Notes: generated by a model not told the origin, from the letters alone. Shown: positions 1 through 9,632, counted from the stretch's first letter. The stretch: 64,000 nucleotides of DNA from Methylomonas fluvii (GCF_014850975.1 NZ_JACXST010000003.1:310001-374000); one strand, 5' to 3'. Numbers and translations are program-made.

Positions 1-20
1 TGCAAAAGAACGCCGGCGCG

Positions 21-853
21 GTGCGCCGTTTTGCCAAGCTAGCGAGGTTCGGCGCCTGGCTGCAAAATTTGCCCAACAAAATCGTGCCGCCGCCGTTCCG
101 TCTGATTCAGATCGGTTCGGCCTTTTGGCAATCGCGGGCGCTGTATGTCGCCGCGCGGCTGGACATCGCCGGCGCGCTGGCCGGCGGCGAAGCGAGCATC
201 GAAACCCTGGCCGAACGCGTCGCCGCCGACGCCGATGCGCTTTACCGCTTGCTGCGCATGCTGGCAGCGATGGGCGTGTTCGAAGAAGTGGCCGACAGGC
301 GCTTCAAAAACAATAAGCTTTCGTCCTGCCTGCGCCCGGACCATCCCAACAGCGTGCGGGCGATGGTGCTGATGCACAATTCGCCGGCAATCAGCCGGCC
401 GTGGTTCGAACAACTGGAGCAGGGCGTGCGCAGCGGCGGCGTGCCGTTCGAATCGGTACACGGACAGGCGTTTTACGACTACAAGGCTGCGATCTGCTTA
501 AAGCCGTGCCGAAGGCGCACAGCGGCAAGGACATCTATTTGTTGAGCGCGGTGCTGCACGGCTTCGACGACGACACCTGCGTCACCGTGCTGCGCAACGT
601 CGCGCAAGCCAGTGCAGATAGCGGCGCTGCCATCGCCGTGATGGAGATGGTGATGCCGGATAGCCCGACCGACATCGCCACAGCCGCATTCGACATGCAG
701 ATGTTCGTCAATACCCGCGGAAGGGAGCGAACGCTGGCCGAATGGCGGCGGCTTTTCGATGCCAGCGGATTGGTACTTCAAGAGGTGGTGAGCTTGCGAA
801 CGTTCGGGAAAATATTGGTATTGCGAGCGGCTCACTGCGCCAGCCCGGTATGA
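21..853 (+). pseudogene. Broken SAM-dependent O-methyltransferase (internal deletion plus frame change)
   Basis: Two fragments of one small-molecule O-methyltransferase of the acetylserotonin/hydroxyneurosporene type lie in different frames. The first (21 to about 490) carries the N-terminal winged-helix dimerisation domain, with the typical LYRLLRMLAAMGVFEE stretch and ending near HGQAFYDY. The second (about 490-853, frame +2) carries the C-terminal end of the catalytic domain, with IYLLSAVLHGFDDD containing the usual general-base histidine and an RTLAEWRRLFDASGL stretch. The glycine-rich SAM-binding motif expected between them is absent. Intact relatives are about 330-350 aa, so roughly 80-100 residues are missing. 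The first frame stays open to the window edge, so the true start may lie further left. It is very unlikely to make an active enzyme. Confidence 0.75.
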
Positions 854-1260
854 CTCCGGAATCCGTGTGGCGAGAGTTCGCTTACACTGGTATCCGGATC
901 AATCCCGGCAGGCTGCGTCGTTTTACGACGGGACGGCGAACTGGATGTTCGGCTGGTTGCTGCGGATTTCACCGGTAAGGCTTGCCGATCAATCGCTTTG
1001 AACAAAGCGCAAAACGAGCGCAAATCACATTACCTGTACAAACACCCCAACCGTCATACTTGGCAGTGAAGACGATAACGGCGGCCCGGCAAATGCTGGA
1101 CTCGCCCCGGAGCAACCGGGCCTTCTCGACGTCGAGAGCACAAAGCAGACGATGGGAATTTCAGTATCTGCTGGGCAACTGAGGTAATCGACGCAGGGAG
1201 GGAAAACCTGAGCCGCAGGCCAATCGTTTCTGCTTGATAGGGCTTGTTGCCTAAAGGCCC
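854..1260. other. Intergenic stretch without a recognised gene
   Basis: About 400 bases follow the broken methyltransferase. Short open frames occur here, but none has a convincing ribosome binding site or recognisable protein sequence. The stretch could be further decayed coding sequence. A weak hairpin with arms AGGGC/GCCCT lies near 1240-1262, at the 3' end of the next minus-strand gene. Confidence 0.4.
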
Positions 1261-1572
1261 TTATTCCTGATTTTCTTCTTGGGTTTCGGTCGCCGTTGGC
1301 TCAGGAGCGTAGTCTTTGGAATCGACTTCAGTTTGTTCGCATTTACCCTTTAATAATTCTATAGCGCCCGGCCAGCAGGATGCTTCGACGTAAAATTTGG
1401 CATACCAAAGAAAGGCGACGCCAGAGCAGTCCTCATGGACAATCTTGGCTGCTACGCTGACATCGTCTTCATAAACTCTTTCCACTTTGCAAAAGTGAAC
1501 GGGTTCGGACCAAGCGGTATTCGTTGTTAGAGATAAAAGGGCTAGGGCAGATATTTTTTTAAGAAATGTCAT
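1261..1572 (-). CDS. Small secreted protein of unknown function
   Basis: This is a 103-aa protein if started at the ATG at 1572; a TTG four codons upstream is the alternative. The N-terminus (MTFLKKISALALLSLTTNTA) is a clear Sec signal peptide with a probable cut after AWS. The mature part holds four cysteines (in HFCKV, HEDCSG, ASCWPG and GKCEQ), which suggests two disulfides in the periplasm. The tail is acidic and rich in T, E and Q (ATETQEENQE). No family is recognised. It stands alone, with no co-directional neighbour. Confidence 0.55.
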   Translation of the reverse strand: MTFLKKISALALLSLTTNTAWSEPVHFCKVERVYEDDVSVAAKIVHEDCSGVAFLWYAKFYVEASCWPGAIELLKGKCEQTEVDSKDYAPEPTATETQEENQE

Positions 1573-1802
1573 CTTTTTATCCAAAAATGCTAAAGAGTAG
1601 CTTCAATATTCGGCTTTACCATGTTCAAAGTCAAAACTTACATCTGGTTTTTTCCGCAAAATACCGAAAACTCAGGGAAGGGAGCTTCTAAAAACCAAAG
1701 GAAACGCTATGCTCCGAGAAAGCCAGAAGGTTAGAGACTTCCGGGAGACCCGGTGATAATTCAGCAGCGATGGCTTTTCGTCGCGACAAACAGGAAATAC
1801 AA

Positions 1803-2087
1803 ATGTATTCGTCAGATGATGAAATCGGCATTATCACTGCCTTTGTGGAGCAATTGGAAGAGCAGTCCATTCCACGCGCGTTGGCCGTTAAAAAAAGAGT
1901 GGAAGAGGGCGATACGCTGAACGAGATTGAAATCATGCATTTTGAACAAATGCTTTCAGAGGCCAGCACTATGATGCCGCTTCTAAAGCACCATCCTGAA
2001 TATCAAAAATTGATCGCTGAATTAGCCAATTTGTACAACGAAATTTCTGAACGCGCTTTGAGTAACCAGTTAAACGGCAAAACCTAA
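1803..2087 (+). CDS. Small acidic helical protein of unknown function
   Basis: This is a 94-aa protein starting MYSSDDEIGIITAF. An in-frame ATG at 1770 would add 11 residues, but the acidic MYSSDDE start looks more natural. It has no signal peptide or membrane segment. It is predicted almost entirely helical, with many Glu and Leu residues, and resembles small cytoplasmic proteins with no assigned role. The gene ends just before a bidirectional hairpin terminator at 2131-2160. Function unknown. Confidence 0.5.
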   Translation: MYSSDDEIGIITAFVEQLEEQSIPRALAVKKRVEEGDTLNEIEIMHFEQMLSEASTMMPLLKHHPEYQKLIAELANLYNEISERALSNQLNGKT

Positions 2088-2130
2088 AAAGCCGACGCTC
2101 TGAATATAGATAAGCTGTGATTTAGGCGCA

Positions 2131-2160
2131 CAAAAAAGCCGGGCGTACCCGGCTTTATGG
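2131..2160. terminator. Bidirectional intrinsic terminator between convergent small genes
   Basis: A perfect 9-bp stem (AAAGCCGGG / CCCGGCTTT) closes a CGTA loop at 2135-2156. On the minus strand the stem is followed by a run of six T, so it should terminate the gene ending at 2182. It also lies just after the plus-strand gene ending at 2087. Confidence 0.8.
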
Positions 2161-2181
2161 AACTGCAACGCTAAATGGCTG

Positions 2182-2421
2182 CTATTCGAAAGAAACTTCT
2201 TCCAGGCTGGCCAAGCAGCCTAGCCCTCTGGCAAATTCTTGCAATTCGCTCGCCATATGAAAATTAATGATGGAGTTCGTCTTTAGATCCACGACGGCGT
2301 ATTCGACAATCGTATCGTTGTTCTGCAACCTCGGCTTGTACTTCAACAACTTCTTAGACTCCTTGGCTAGCTTACGATTTAGCCGAGTGGTTAGCGCGCG
2401 AATTGAAACCAATTTTTTCAT
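2182..2421 (-). CDS. Small basic protein of unknown function
   Basis: This 79-aa protein has a strongly basic N-terminal half (MKKLVSIRALTTRLNRKLAK and on through KESKKLLKYK) followed by a region of predicted beta strands (IVEYAVVDLKTNSIINFHM). There is no signal peptide. The layout is compatible with a small nucleic-acid-associated protein, but no family is recognised. A good intrinsic terminator follows the stop codon, which supports it being a real transcription unit. Confidence 0.5.
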   Translation of the reverse strand: MKKLVSIRALTTRLNRKLAKESKKLLKYKPRLQNNDTIVEYAVVDLKTNSIINFHMASELQEFARGLGCLASLEEVSFE

Positions 2422-2659
2422 ATCCGATCTCCATACGTTAAAACGGAAATCGCAGTATAAGTGATTTTGACGGTTTTATGACAATCCCCAACAAAAAGCC
2501 TGAGACTCTGAGCACAATGTTTGGATTGTGCAGCGTTCACTATGGAATCAAACCAGGCGGAAAATTAACTGGCTAGCCTGAGCAAAGTCGATAATATAGC
2601 AACATGTTGTTTGTATGAAATCCGGCGGAACCGCTTCCGCATTAACCATGAGGGCAGCC

Positions 2660-4051
2660 ATGTCTGAGCAAACCAACGCTTTTCAATCACTCTCTTCTGA
2701 AAGCGAGGCGCGCGAGCCTATAGAAATTTGGCTGACGACCGCCGACCAGCATGCTTTGCTACAACCACAGACCAGCCGGTTTGGTTTTAACCACGATCTC
2801 GGCGATTTGCCTGTGATAGCGGTCGACACCGGCGATGTTTATCAAACCGTGGAAGCTTTTGGCTTCTCCTTGACCGGCGGCAGCGCCATGCTGATTACCG
2901 CACTGCCCAGCGCCGAACGACAAGCTTTGTTGCAGGAGCTATTTTTGCCTGATGGTGACGGGATCGGCGTCAGTTGTTTGCGGCTTAGCATAGGCGCTTC
3001 CGATTTAAGCGAGCGGTGCTTTAGCCATGACGACATGCCTGATGGCCAGACCGACATGGAGCTAGCGCATTTTGATTTGAATGCCGGCGATATCGATGTT
3101 ATCCCGCTGCTCCAAGATATTCTGGCGCTCAACCCAACTATTCGAATTATCGCCACCGCTTGGTCGGCACCGCGCTGGATGAAGACTAACCAGGCGTTTA
3201 TCGGCGGCAAGCTTAAGCCCGAATGCTATGCCGTCTACGCGGCGTATTTGGTGAAATACCTGCAAGCAATGCGCGAACGCGGCATCGTGATCCACGCCAT
3301 TACTCCGCAGAATGAGCCGTTGAATCAAAAAAACGAGCCGAGCATGGTGATGGAAGCGCCGGAGCAGGCCGAATTTATCAAACATCATCTGGGACCGGCC
3401 TTGCGCGAGGCGGGATTAGCCGATGTGGAAGTGTTTTGCTGGGACCACAATTGCGATGTCAAAGAATACCCATTGACGGTATTCGCCGACGCCGAGGCTC
3501 GGCAGTATCTCAGCGGCTCCGCTTGGCATCTGTACGGCGGCGATATTTCCGTGTTATCGGACGTGCATCAAGCTTACCCAGACATGAAACTGTATTTCAC
3601 CGAACAATGGGTGGGCTCGGACGGTGAATTTGGCGGGGATTTAATGTGGCACGCCCGCCACGTGCTGATCGGCTCGTTGCGGCACTGGAGCAGGGCGGTG
3701 TTGGAATGGAATTTGGCCTCCGATCCGTTTTGCGGCCCACACACGCCGGGCGGTGAGGCCCGCTGCGTGGGCGCGTTGACGATAGACGGCAATCAGGTCA
3801 CACGCAATGTTGCTTATTACGTGATTGCCCACGCGGCGAAGTTTGTCCGGCCCGGTTCCATGAGGATTGCTTCCGGCGCACAAAACGACTATTTGCCTAA
3901 CGCGGCCTTCCTCACGCCTGAGGGCTCTGTGGTGTTGATCGTCCTAAACGAGACTGCCGAACCGCGTGCGTTTGGGATTCAATATCAAGGCAAAACCGTG
4001 GTCGTTGAGTTACCGGCTAGAGCGGTGGCTAGCCATGTTTGGGCAGCCTAA
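2660..4051 (+). CDS. Glycoside hydrolase family 30 (glucosylceramidase-like) enzyme
   Basis: This 463-aa retaining glycosidase has the GH30 TIM-barrel pattern: an early GFSLTGGSAM motif, then RLSIGASDLSER, IIATAWSAPRWMKTN, the acid/base glutamate in TPQNEP (about residue 219) and the nucleophile glutamate in YFTEQW (about residue 315). A C-terminal all-beta domain follows. There is no signal peptide, so it should be cytoplasmic and act on an imported or internal glucoside. ATG at 2660 was chosen over ATGs at 2615 and 2648 because AGGG lies five bases before it. It converges on a large phosphorylase/glycosidase-like gene with a seven-base gap, so the two may work on the same glucan or glycoside. 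Exact substrate unknown. Confidence 0.85.
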   Translation: MSEQTNAFQSLSSESEAREPIEIWLTTADQHALLQPQTSRFGFNHDLGDLPVIAVDTGDVYQTVEAFGFSLTGGSAMLITALPSAERQALLQELFLPDGDGIGVSCLRLSIGASDLSERCFSHDDMPDGQTDMELAHFDLNAGDIDVIPLLQDILALNPTIRIIATAWSAPRWMKTNQAFIGGKLKPECYAVYAAYLVKYLQAMRERGIVIHAITPQNEPLNQKNEPSMVMEAPEQAEFIKHHLGPALREAGLADVEVFCWDHNCDVKEYPLTVFADAEARQYLSGSAWHLYGGDISVLSDVHQAYPDMKLYFTEQWVGSDGEFGGDLMWHARHVLIGSLRHWSRAVLEWNLASDPFCGPHTPGGEARCVGALTIDGNQVTRNVAYYVIAHAAKFVRPGSMRIASGAQNDYLPNAAFLTPEGSVVLIVLNETAEPRAFGIQYQGKTVVVELPARAVASHVWAA

Positions 4052-4058
4052 CGGCGCA

Positions 4059-7000
4059 TCATCCAAGCAGTATATCGACCCTACGGAATTGGCCTAGACG
4101 CAACGCTTCTGCTAAGGCCCCCGTAATCGAATCTGCCGTTACCGTCTGCGTAGTGCTGTCCCTGCCGAATAACTGGTATTGAATCGGTTTGGCGGCATCC
4201 TGACCAAAGGTATCGCGGCGCTGAGGATTGAGGTATACCAGCAAGGTCGAGCCAAACAGCGTAAAAGTTGCGCTATCGGCAGGCAAGGTTTTAGGTTCGG
4301 CAAACGGCGTGGCAATTTGTGCTTCGGCGGTAAAAAACGCGGCGGCCAACAACGGTGTCGGTTTAAACGCCAAGATGCCGGTTTCCCATGTAAACGGCGC
4401 CGGCCCCAGGAACAGATACGTCCACAAGTGCAAAAATTCCACGGTTGCGCCGGATAAACGGGCCACGCAGCCGCGGCCGTGTTGCCGGGCATCAACCGTA
4501 AAGCCGCTGCTGACCAGAAAGCTGGAGGCTTCAATGGGATTGCGTTTGTATGTGCCCGGATCGTGAAACGGTAGCAAGAGCGTTTCGATGTTGGCGTAAA
4601 ACGCATCAATCAATCCAGCCCGCACCATCTCCAGTACAAACTTGTAATGCATGTGTAAAAAAATCGAGCCGTTCTCTAGCCAACCGTAGTTAAAAACCCC
4701 GATGCGCCCCAAATCCAGCGCCTTGTCACCCAAGAGTTCGTTGACGCGGTACATACCCAATTTGCTGTCGAACAGCTCGGAGTTTTGCACAGCTTGGTAA
4801 AGCGTTTGAGCCTGTGTTGGATCGGCGATCCGTAAGGCATGCACAAAACCTTCCAGAAATAAAGTCAGCGGCTTCTGTTGAAAACGCGTAACGGCAATGC
4901 CCCCAGTGTCCAGTTCCTGATAGTGTTCAACCTCGTAAGCAAAATAGGTGACTATGCTCTGAGGTGTGCAGGCTTTGTCGATGGCGGCGTCCAGGTAATG
5001 GGTTACCAAGCTCAGGAAGGCTTGGATGTCAGTCAGCGCCAGAGCTTGTTCGGCACCGGCAAAGCCCATGAATACCTGTTCACGATACGCTTCTTTCAGC
5101 GTGCCGCTTGCCTGCCAGAACAGTTCCGGCGTCAAGTCAGTGCGGGTTAACACCTTATGCAACGCCGTCACAAAGTCGGCCAATTCGACGGGTACGGCAC
5201 AGGCTCCCTCTAATTGGTTCAGCGCGCTGAGGGTAAAATCCACTAGGCGCTTCAACTCGATGGTTTCGTTGACCGACGAACCCAAAATGCCGGGTAAGCC
5301 ATTTAGCGCATCGCACCAGCCGGGCCTATCCGCTTCCATCTCGATACCCACGCCGGCGGGATCGAGCGTCGCCAGCTTGTTGGCGACCAGCGTCAGTATC
5401 TTGCCCAATAGCGTGGTGTAAACGATGTCGCCGTGGCCGGCTTGCGAACGCACTTGATAGCGGCGCTGCTCTCGCGCATCGATCAATGCCTTTTTCTCTG
5501 GGCAATAGTGCACGGCGTTGTATTGGCGCACACCGTTTGCCGTAACCACATACTTTTGCGCGCGCGGCGCCACCTTATGGGTAGGATCGAAAAAGCTGTA
5601 GGTCTTGTCCTGAAATAAACCCGTCAATCGGTCCGGAAAAATCGCCGCATAACTGATTAATAAATCCACCAGATAGGTCCAATGATCCGACCAATAACCG
5701 CGGTCGAATTCGGCATCTTCCACTTCTTGGGCTTGGGCCAAAATGGCAGTCAGTATGCTTTCCGCATCGTCGGCGGTGCCCAGAATTTCTATCAGTTCCG
5801 CATACTTGAATTCTTTGTGCAGCAAGGGTTCCAACGCCGGAAAACGTCCGTAAAACGGCGCGAAATTCGCCGCTGCATCCACGGCAAACCGCGAGTTGCG
5901 CAAAGCACAAGGGTTATAGCCATCCGGCTGAATCAAGTTGAAAAAATAGCGAATATTCTTGGCATCCAAGGCCGGATCGAAGAACAAATCCATGCGCCGA
6001 TTTTGCAACACATCGCGAAAGTCGCCGTTGCCTTCGGAGTAGGGCGTGTCCTGCAATAAAAAGTCGTTGTAATCGCGCTCCAGATCACCGTGTTTACGGC
6101 CAAATAAATACAAATGCGCGCCGCCCGGCACCGGCATGGAAAAGCCGCCGCGCAAGCCGTTGTCCAGATAACATTGCCGGGCGTGAGCATCGAATAGCGG
6201 CTGGGCGGTGGCTGTAAAAGCCTTTTGGCTGATGTCGTTCACCAAGCGGCGATTGGCTTCGCGTTTGGCCTCGAAATAGCCTGGTTGCTGAGCTTCAATC
6301 AGAAATTGATCGAAAATCTCGCGGGAGCCAGCGTGACCGTAAACGCCGTAAAACACCCGACTTTCGCCGGGTTGCAGTGATAGCGTCAAATGCTGAAGCG
6401 CGGCGGGTGTTTGATTGCCGCAGACTTGTTCGGCAAAGTCCAAAGGCTGGTCTGAAAAAAACCGCTCCGCTTGCGAAAAGTCGCCGGCCAAACCAAAAAT
6501 CCGCTCAGGATCCTCAATGGCCTGATTGAGCTGCCCATCCAAAACGCCTACAAAGAAATTGCCAGCAACCACTTCTTCCACTTGCGGGCTGTCGGTGGGC
6601 CAGACTTTCAGGCGGTAAAACGGCCGATTTTCCGCCACACCCTCTACCCGCATAAAAGCCTCGGAGGTGCGGCTCATGAATTTGAGTATCCATTGATTCA
6701 TCGCATACGGCAGCACTTGCGGCAAGCCATCGACAATCTCGAGGTGTAGGGCTTTATCCGTGGTGTTGGCAATCTCTACCCGCCGCAGTAACCCGGCAAC
6801 TGGCGCTTCGGCTAGCGTAAACAAGTCGGCGCGCAAGCGTAAACCCAGTGGGGGATTGACTTCCTCCACGCCCACCTCGTGTGGTGTCACGTAAAGTCGT
6901 TGGGTAACGTCCGATCCAGCACCGCGCTGAAACGGTTCGTAATTCAGAGTTTGCTGACCATCGCCAACTTTAAGAAAAGTGCGAAACCCGCGCGACGGCG

Positions 7001-7226
7001 TCAGTTGATACGCTTTATCAGCCGGGAAAAACTCTAAAAACGCGCCGTCCTTGTTCCGCACCCCGAAACTGGCGATGGCCTGGCCGCGATTGACATAAAA
7101 CACCCAGGCCGGACGCCCGTGCATCCCTGCAATCCCCGGCAGAAAGCTGGCGAAGGGGGCGCAGTCGTTATACTGTTCGATAACAAAGCATTGGTCACCG
7201 GCGAAGAAATAGCGGGGCTGATTCAT
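4059..7226 (-). CDS. Large cellobiose-phosphorylase-like (GH94/GH161-related) protein
   Basis: This 1055-aa protein without a signal peptide has the layout of inverting glycoside phosphorylases. An N-terminal beta-sandwich includes LLRRVEIANTTDKALHLEIV, typical of the super-beta-sandwich domain of this clan. A long helical (alpha/alpha)6-barrel region follows, with WSDHWTYLVDLLISY and EADRPGWCDALNGLPG. Members commonly cleave beta-glucosidic bonds with phosphate. I cannot place it firmly in GH94, GH149 or GH161, and a non-phosphorolytic role is possible. The start at 7226 gives MNQPRYFFAGDQCF, a plausible N-terminus. It is convergent with the GH30 gene, which supports a shared carbohydrate role. 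Confidence 0.6.
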   Translation of the reverse strand: MNQPRYFFAGDQCFVIEQYNDCAPFASFLPGIAGMHGRPAWVFYVNRGQAIASFGVRNKDGAFLEFFPADKAYQLTPSRGFRTFLKVGDGQQTLNYEPFQRGAGSDVTQRLYVTPHEVGVEEVNPPLGLRLRADLFTLAEAPVAGLLRRVEIANTTDKALHLEIVDGLPQVLPYAMNQWILKFMSRTSEAFMRVEGVAENRPFYRLKVWPTDSPQVEEVVAGNFFVGVLDGQLNQAIEDPERIFGLAGDFSQAERFFSDQPLDFAEQVCGNQTPAALQHLTLSLQPGESRVFYGVYGHAGSREIFDQFLIEAQQPGYFEAKREANRRLVNDISQKAFTATAQPLFDAHARQCYLDNGLRGGFSMPVPGGAHLYLFGRKHGDLERDYNDFLLQDTPYSEGNGDFRDVLQNRRMDLFFDPALDAKNIRYFFNLIQPDGYNPCALRNSRFAVDAAANFAPFYGRFPALEPLLHKEFKYAELIEILGTADDAESILTAILAQAQEVEDAEFDRGYWSDHWTYLVDLLISYAAIFPDRLTGLFQDKTYSFFDPTHKVAPRAQKYVVTANGVRQYNAVHYCPEKKALIDAREQRRYQVRSQAGHGDIVYTTLLGKILTLVANKLATLDPAGVGIEMEADRPGWCDALNGLPGILGSSVNETIELKRLVDFTLSALNQLEGACAVPVELADFVTALHKVLTRTDLTPELFWQASGTLKEAYREQVFMGFAGAEQALALTDIQAFLSLVTHYLDAAIDKACTPQSIVTYFAYEVEHYQELDTGGIAVTRFQQKPLTLFLEGFVHALRIADPTQAQTLYQAVQNSELFDSKLGMYRVNELLGDKALDLGRIGVFNYGWLENGSIFLHMHYKFVLEMVRAGLIDAFYANIETLLLPFHDPGTYKRNPIEASSFLVSSGFTVDARQHGRGCVARLSGATVEFLHLWTYLFLGPAPFTWETGILAFKPTPLLAAAFFTAEAQIATPFAEPKTLPADSATFTLFGSTLLVYLNPQRRDTFGQDAAKPIQYQLFGRDSTTQTVTADSITGALAEALRLGQFRRVDILLG

Positions 7227-7739
7227 GGGGATACCGTTGTTTTCGGGATTGAAAGTACTACAACTCTAGCAAGCGTTTTGCTAAGTGCCAGCATGGTTCC
7301 TACGCCGTGACAGCTCACTTTAAAAAAGAAGGCTGCTGTGTGCAGTGTGCAGACTGCATGGATTAACAACCGGCAGAGCGCTTTAAAAATTAAACTGCGT
7401 CATATGCCGCAAACCGATTCGGTCAAATCATCGCCTAAGCTGTCTTTTCTTCGCTCATGTATCAAGGAAAATCGCTGAGTCCCAGTTAACACCGCGGAAA
7501 GAAACACCTGTAAGTCTTTGAAATAAAATAATAAGCCAGCAAGTGACGCACTGGGGTAGTGCAAAATCCTAATATTCGGCCCTAAATTTGCCTTATTTAT
7601 AGGTTTTTATAAGAAATCGCGCGTCTGAATTAGCCCTTACCCCGATTGTGGCAACCTCCATGAGCACACAACACAATGTCCGACCCTGTTTATTTTGGAT
7701 TGCATTTACGTTTATGTTACGCGGTGTAGCACATAGATC
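7227..7739. other. Intergenic region upstream of the iron-signalling operon
   Basis: About 510 bases separate the divergent carbohydrate gene and the FecI-like sigma gene. The stretch is AT-rich, especially 7500-7620, and should hold promoters for both. I see no convincing gene, no strong hairpin and no full Fur box. Confidence 0.4.
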
Positions 7740-8243
7740 ATGATAGCCACAATAATGCCTGACGAAGCATTGACCAAACTCTACCAAGAGCATCATTCCT
7801 GGCTGCTCGGTTGGCTAAACCGCCGCGTCCAATGCCGGTTGCAGGCCGAAGATCACGCGCACGATACCTTCATGCGCGTCCTCACCGTACAGGATATGCA
7901 AGCCATTCGCGAGCCGCGCGCCTATCTGATGACGATTGCCAAAGGCTTGTTGATCAATCAGTGGCGCCGCTCCGCTATCGAACAAGCCTACTGGGATTCC
8001 GTGGCGGCGTACCCGGAGCCATTGGCGCCATCGCCGGAAGAGCACGCCATCATCCTCTCCACCCTGCAGGAAATCGATGCCTTGCTGGACGAACTACCTG
8101 CCAAAGTCCGTAGCGCATTTCTGCTGTCGCAACTGGATGGCTTAACTTATGTACAGATAGCTCAACGCTTGGGGGTTTCCGATAGGATGGTGAAAAAATA
8201 CATGGCCCAAGCGATGTTGCATTGCCTCACCGCCACCTTATAA
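7740..8243 (+). CDS. FecI-like ECF sigma factor (iron-uptake type)
   Basis: This 167-aa ECF sigma-70 factor has region 2 from about residue 10 to 75 (LYQEHHSWLLGWLNRRV, AEDHAHDTFMRVL, PRAYLMTIAKGLLINQWRR) and region 4 from about 110 to 160 (LPAKVRSAFLLSQLDGLTY, AQRLGVSDRMVKKYM). Region 2 with INQWRR matches the FecI subgroup that works with FecR and a TonB receptor. The start is ATG at 7740, or ATG at 7755 giving MPDEALTKLY. It is followed six bases later by a FecR-like gene. Its expected target is the receptor gene at 10089. Induction by iron starvation is likely from the family, though no clear Fur box was found. Confidence 0.88.
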   Translation: MIATIMPDEALTKLYQEHHSWLLGWLNRRVQCRLQAEDHAHDTFMRVLTVQDMQAIREPRAYLMTIAKGLLINQWRRSAIEQAYWDSVAAYPEPLAPSPEEHAIILSTLQEIDALLDELPAKVRSAFLLSQLDGLTYVQIAQRLGVSDRMVKKYMAQAMLHCLTATL

Positions 8244-8249
8244 AAAACC

Positions 8250-9215
8250 ATGGCTAAACGACATCATCCGGACATTCACCCCCGCATCCTGGCAGAGGCG
8301 GCGGAATGGTTTGCGGTATTGGGATCAGGCGCTACCAGTCAAACTGAGCAGCAACAATGGCAGGCCTGGCTGGCGTCACATCCCGCGCATCGGGCGGCTT
8401 GGTCTCGGGTGGAGTTTTTTACCCATAAATTCGATGGCTTGCCCACGCAAACCGCAGCGGCAGCGTTAGGCTCGCCGGATATGCAGCGCCGTCAGGCCCT
8501 TAAAAACTTGGCGGTTTTGGCTGTGGTAGGCTTCTCCGGCTTTGAGTTGTGGCGGTCCGATTATCTGAGCGGGTGGCGCGCCGATTACCGAACCGGCATA
8601 GGCGCCACCCGCAGCCTTAGCTTGGCGGATGGCAGCCACGTCGAGATGGATGCGGCCAGCGCTATCGACGTTGATTTTTCAACTGACTTGCGCAGAATCC
8701 GCCTACTAAGCGGCGAAATTTATATTGAAACCGCGCCGGACAGCAACGGCCGGTATCGCCCCTTCGTGGTAGATAGTGCGGAAGGCCGGGTTAGGGCAAT
8801 TGGTACCCGCTTCAGCGTTCGCCAACAGCATGAACAAAGCCACACCAGTGTCTACGCCGGTGCCGTGGAAATCACCCCAAGCGGCCTCGGCGCCAGTCGC
8901 CAGACCTTAAGCGCCGGACAGCAAGCCCACTTCAGCGCCCAAGCCATTGCCCCCATTCAAGCGACCGAACTCAATCAACCCGCCTGGACCCAAGGCTTTT
9001 TGTTGGCGGACAACCAACCGTTAAGCGAATTTGTGGTGCAACTCAATCGCTATCGCCATGGCTACATCACCTGTGCGCCGGAGATTGCCGAACTACGCAT
9101 CGTCGGTGCCTACCCCATTCACGACACCGACCGAATTCTGGCCGAGCTGGAAAAAACCTTGCCGGTCAAAGTCTCGCAAGTGTCGCCGTTGTGGGTGAGG
9201 ATTGAGCGGCGTTGA
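8250..9215 (+). CDS. FecR-like anti-sigma factor / signal transducer
   Basis: This 321-aa FecR-family protein has an N-terminal cytoplasmic sigma-binding domain (about 10-60, with EAAEWFAVLGSG and QWQAWLASHPAHRAAW), then a single membrane segment (about 88-105, LAVLAVVGFSGFELW) preceded by a twin-arginine-like RRQALK. The periplasmic FecR domain follows (GATRSLSLADGSHVEMDAAS, RLLSGEIYIET, VRAIGTRFSVR), with a C-terminal STN-like end. It relays the ligand-bound state of the outer-membrane receptor to the ECF factor encoded six bases upstream. The receptor gene lies about 870 bases downstream, separated by an antisense vapBC module. Confidence 0.88.
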   Translation: MAKRHHPDIHPRILAEAAEWFAVLGSGATSQTEQQQWQAWLASHPAHRAAWSRVEFFTHKFDGLPTQTAAAALGSPDMQRRQALKNLAVLAVVGFSGFELWRSDYLSGWRADYRTGIGATRSLSLADGSHVEMDAASAIDVDFSTDLRRIRLLSGEIYIETAPDSNGRYRPFVVDSAEGRVRAIGTRFSVRQQHEQSHTSVYAGAVEITPSGLGASRQTLSAGQQAHFSAQAIAPIQATELNQPAWTQGFLLADNQPLSEFVVQLNRYRHGYITCAPEIAELRIVGAYPIHDTDRILAELEKTLPVKVSQVSPLWVRIERR

Positions 9216-9242
9216 GTTTTGCACTGGCGGCCCATGGCAGGC

Positions 9243-9632
9243 TCAGATAACCTGCAAGCCCAAAAGCTGTTGGAATGGCAGAAAATCCTTATCCGAATGC
9301 AACAATGGCATCTGCTTTTCAATGCAGAAAGTCGCAATCAGGGTGTCGATGGTCTTGCGAATGGTGATACCTTGCTTGCGTAGACTTCTAAAGTTTTCCG
9401 CACTCTTTAAACTTATCTCCCTACCGAGCATGGTGTGCATGGGCAAAGTACATAAAATCGCTTTTGCGGTTTGGTAATCCTGATCGTTACGAAAACCCTG
9501 CAACACTTCCACCAAAATCAAATCACCAGTGCAGACAGGCTTTACACCTAGCAAACCGTCCAGTTTTTGGGTAGCGATGGTTTCCGTGCCGTTGAAATAA
9601 TCGATCCAAACACTGGAATCGACCAAAATCAC
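9243..9632 (-). CDS. vapC: VapC-type PIN-domain toxin ribonuclease
   Basis: This 129-aa PIN-domain protein shows the acidic residues of the metal-dependent RNase site: Asp in ILVDSSVWIDYF, Glu in ILVEVLQGF, Asp in TIDTLIATFC and Asp in LHSDKDF. The full-length domain and intact motifs suggest it is active. VapC toxins cut tRNA or rRNA when free of antitoxin. Its start overlaps the stop of the upstream vapB-like gene by four bases, the usual translational coupling. The pair lies antisense between fecR and its receptor gene. Confidence 0.88.
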   Translation of the reverse strand: MILVDSSVWIDYFNGTETIATQKLDGLLGVKPVCTGDLILVEVLQGFRNDQDYQTAKAILCTLPMHTMLGREISLKSAENFRSLRKQGITIRKTIDTLIATFCIEKQMPLLHSDKDFLPFQQLLGLQVI

